Assembly: GCA_016936695.1 (NCBI GenBank)
Contig: JAFGXK010000239.1
Span: 1 to 15,159, forward strand
Source of the DNA: Bacteroidales bacterium
GTDB lineage: Bacteria > Bacteroidota > Bacteroidia > Bacteroidales > VadinHA17
Length of the DNA: 15,159 bases
Direction of reading: 5' to 3'
The notes beneath the pieces are model-generated. The model saw only the letters and a list, made by a program, of their open reading frames with translations. It was not told the origin of the DNA and searched no databases. Positions 14,596-15,159 of this stretch are shown piece by piece. The translations under genes were made by a program, and so were the position numbers. The first letter of the stretch is position 1, and each line of letters begins with the position of its first letter.

Positions 14596-15159
14596 TTACA
14601 AAGAAATTCCCATGAATCCCATAAATGCTATTGCCATAAGCCCTGTAAGGATAAAAGTAATACCAAGGCCTTTAAGGGGATCAGGTACATTGCTGTATTT
14701 GAGTTTTTCCCTTATTGCTGCAATTCCGACAATGGCAAGCAGCCAACCTATTCCCGAACCCAGTCCGAAAACCCCTGCCTCGAGCACATTTGCATATTCT
14801 CTTTCCTGCATGAAAAGGGATGCACCGAGAATAGCACAGTTTACTGCTATCAACGGAAGAAATATTCCAAGTGAGTTATACAGAGCCGGGCTGAATTTTT
14901 CGATGATCATTTCGACAAGCTGAACCATAGCTGCAATGAAGGCAATGAAGATCATGAAGGTGAGGAAGCTGAGGTCGACATCAGCAAAACCCTCTCCAAG
15001 CCAGGTCAGGGCGCCTTTTTGCAGCAGATATTTCTCGACCAGAAAGTTCAGGGGAACCGTGATCAGCAGGACAAAGATCACTGCAAGCCCAAGGCCCATT
15101 GCCGTTTTAACCGATTTTGAGACCGCAAGGTATGAACACATGCCCAGGAAAAAGGCAAA
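14596..15159 (-). CDS. nqrE: Na+-translocating NADH:quinone reductase subunit E (partial)
   Basis: The last 187 residues of NqrE are present; the frame continues through the right edge, reading FAFFLGMCSYLAVSKSVKTA. So the Met at 15141 is internal, and only about 15-20 N-terminal residues are missing. NqrE is a six-helix membrane subunit that with NqrD binds an iron centre between the half-channels of the pump. The conserved early Cys is in GMCSYL, and the second family Cys is in the NCAILGAS segment midway. Both are expected Fe ligands. Gly-rich helices LGSGIGWLLAIVGIAAI and the KGLGITFILTGLMA ending are typical. The nqrA-D genes should lie just outside. Confidence 0.95.
   Translation of the reverse strand, partial: FAFFLGMCSYLAVSKSVKTAMGLGLAVIFVLLITVPLNFLVEKYLLQKGALTWLGEGFADVDLSFLTFMIFIAFIAAMVQLVEMIIEKFSPALYNSLGIFLPLIAVNCAILGASLFMQEREYANVLEAGVFGLGSGIGWLLAIVGIAAIREKLKYSNVPDPLKGLGITFILTGLMAIAFMGFMGISL

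Overview
The window looks like chromosomal DNA of a Bacteroidetes (Bacteroidota) bacterium, probably Bacteroidales or a relative. Four things suggest this: a Na+-NQR/ApbE operon, a fused E1 alpha/beta 2-oxoacid dehydrogenase, a block of short AMP nucleosidase, HolA, HsdR-N nuclease and YqgE of the Bacteroidetes type, and -7 elements of the form TAnnTTTG with few purine-rich ribosome binding sites. There is no sign of phage, IS, integron, CRISPR, rRNA or tRNA. The content is mostly housekeeping, with several unusual proteins and non-coding structures.

Layout from left to right. (1) 1-294 is non-coding and holds a stem-loop, a possible PhoB-type promoter and an intrinsic terminator for the phosphate transporter. 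(2) 295-1281 (-) is a PiT phosphate permease; a 7-4-7 direct repeat resembling a Pho box lies about 140 nt upstream of its start. (3) 1500-3157 (-) is a yedF-selD selenium operon joined by an ATGA overlap. (4) 3347-4790 (-) holds a stand-alone PD-(D/E)XK (HsdR N-terminal type) nuclease gene overlapping a Nudix hydrolase gene. The Nudix protein carries an extra HEAT-like C-terminal domain. (5) Divergent from these, 4852-6635 (+) is amn-holA (AMP nucleosidase and the DNA polymerase III delta subunit), followed by the convergent YqgE/AlgH gene. (6) 7262-7619 is a 358-bp gap holding a REP-like pair of hairpins with TTCA loops, then a promoter. (7) 7620-9386 (+) is a 588-aa PEPCK-like P-loop enzyme of unknown role. 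(8) 9402-9474 is an array of nine 8-bp units that folds into a long hairpin between convergent genes. (9) 9476-11887 (-) is the fused E1 alpha/beta dehydrogenase. (10) 11987-12214 (+) is a small four-cysteine membrane protein converging on (11) apbE, nqrF and nqrE (-, nqrE cut by the right edge).

How they fit together. NqrE and NqrF belong to the sodium-pumping NADH:quinone oxidoreductase, and ApbE attaches FMN to its NqrB and NqrC subunits. The four-cysteine membrane protein is a reasonable candidate for an NqrM-like maturation factor. The E1 protein feeds central carbon metabolism. SelD makes selenophosphate and YedF is its usual partner, but no selenium-using enzyme lies in the window. The points most worth following up are the PEPCK-like enzyme, the possible NqrM counterpart, the Nudix-HEAT fusion, the octamer hairpin and the possible Pho regulation of the PiT gene.
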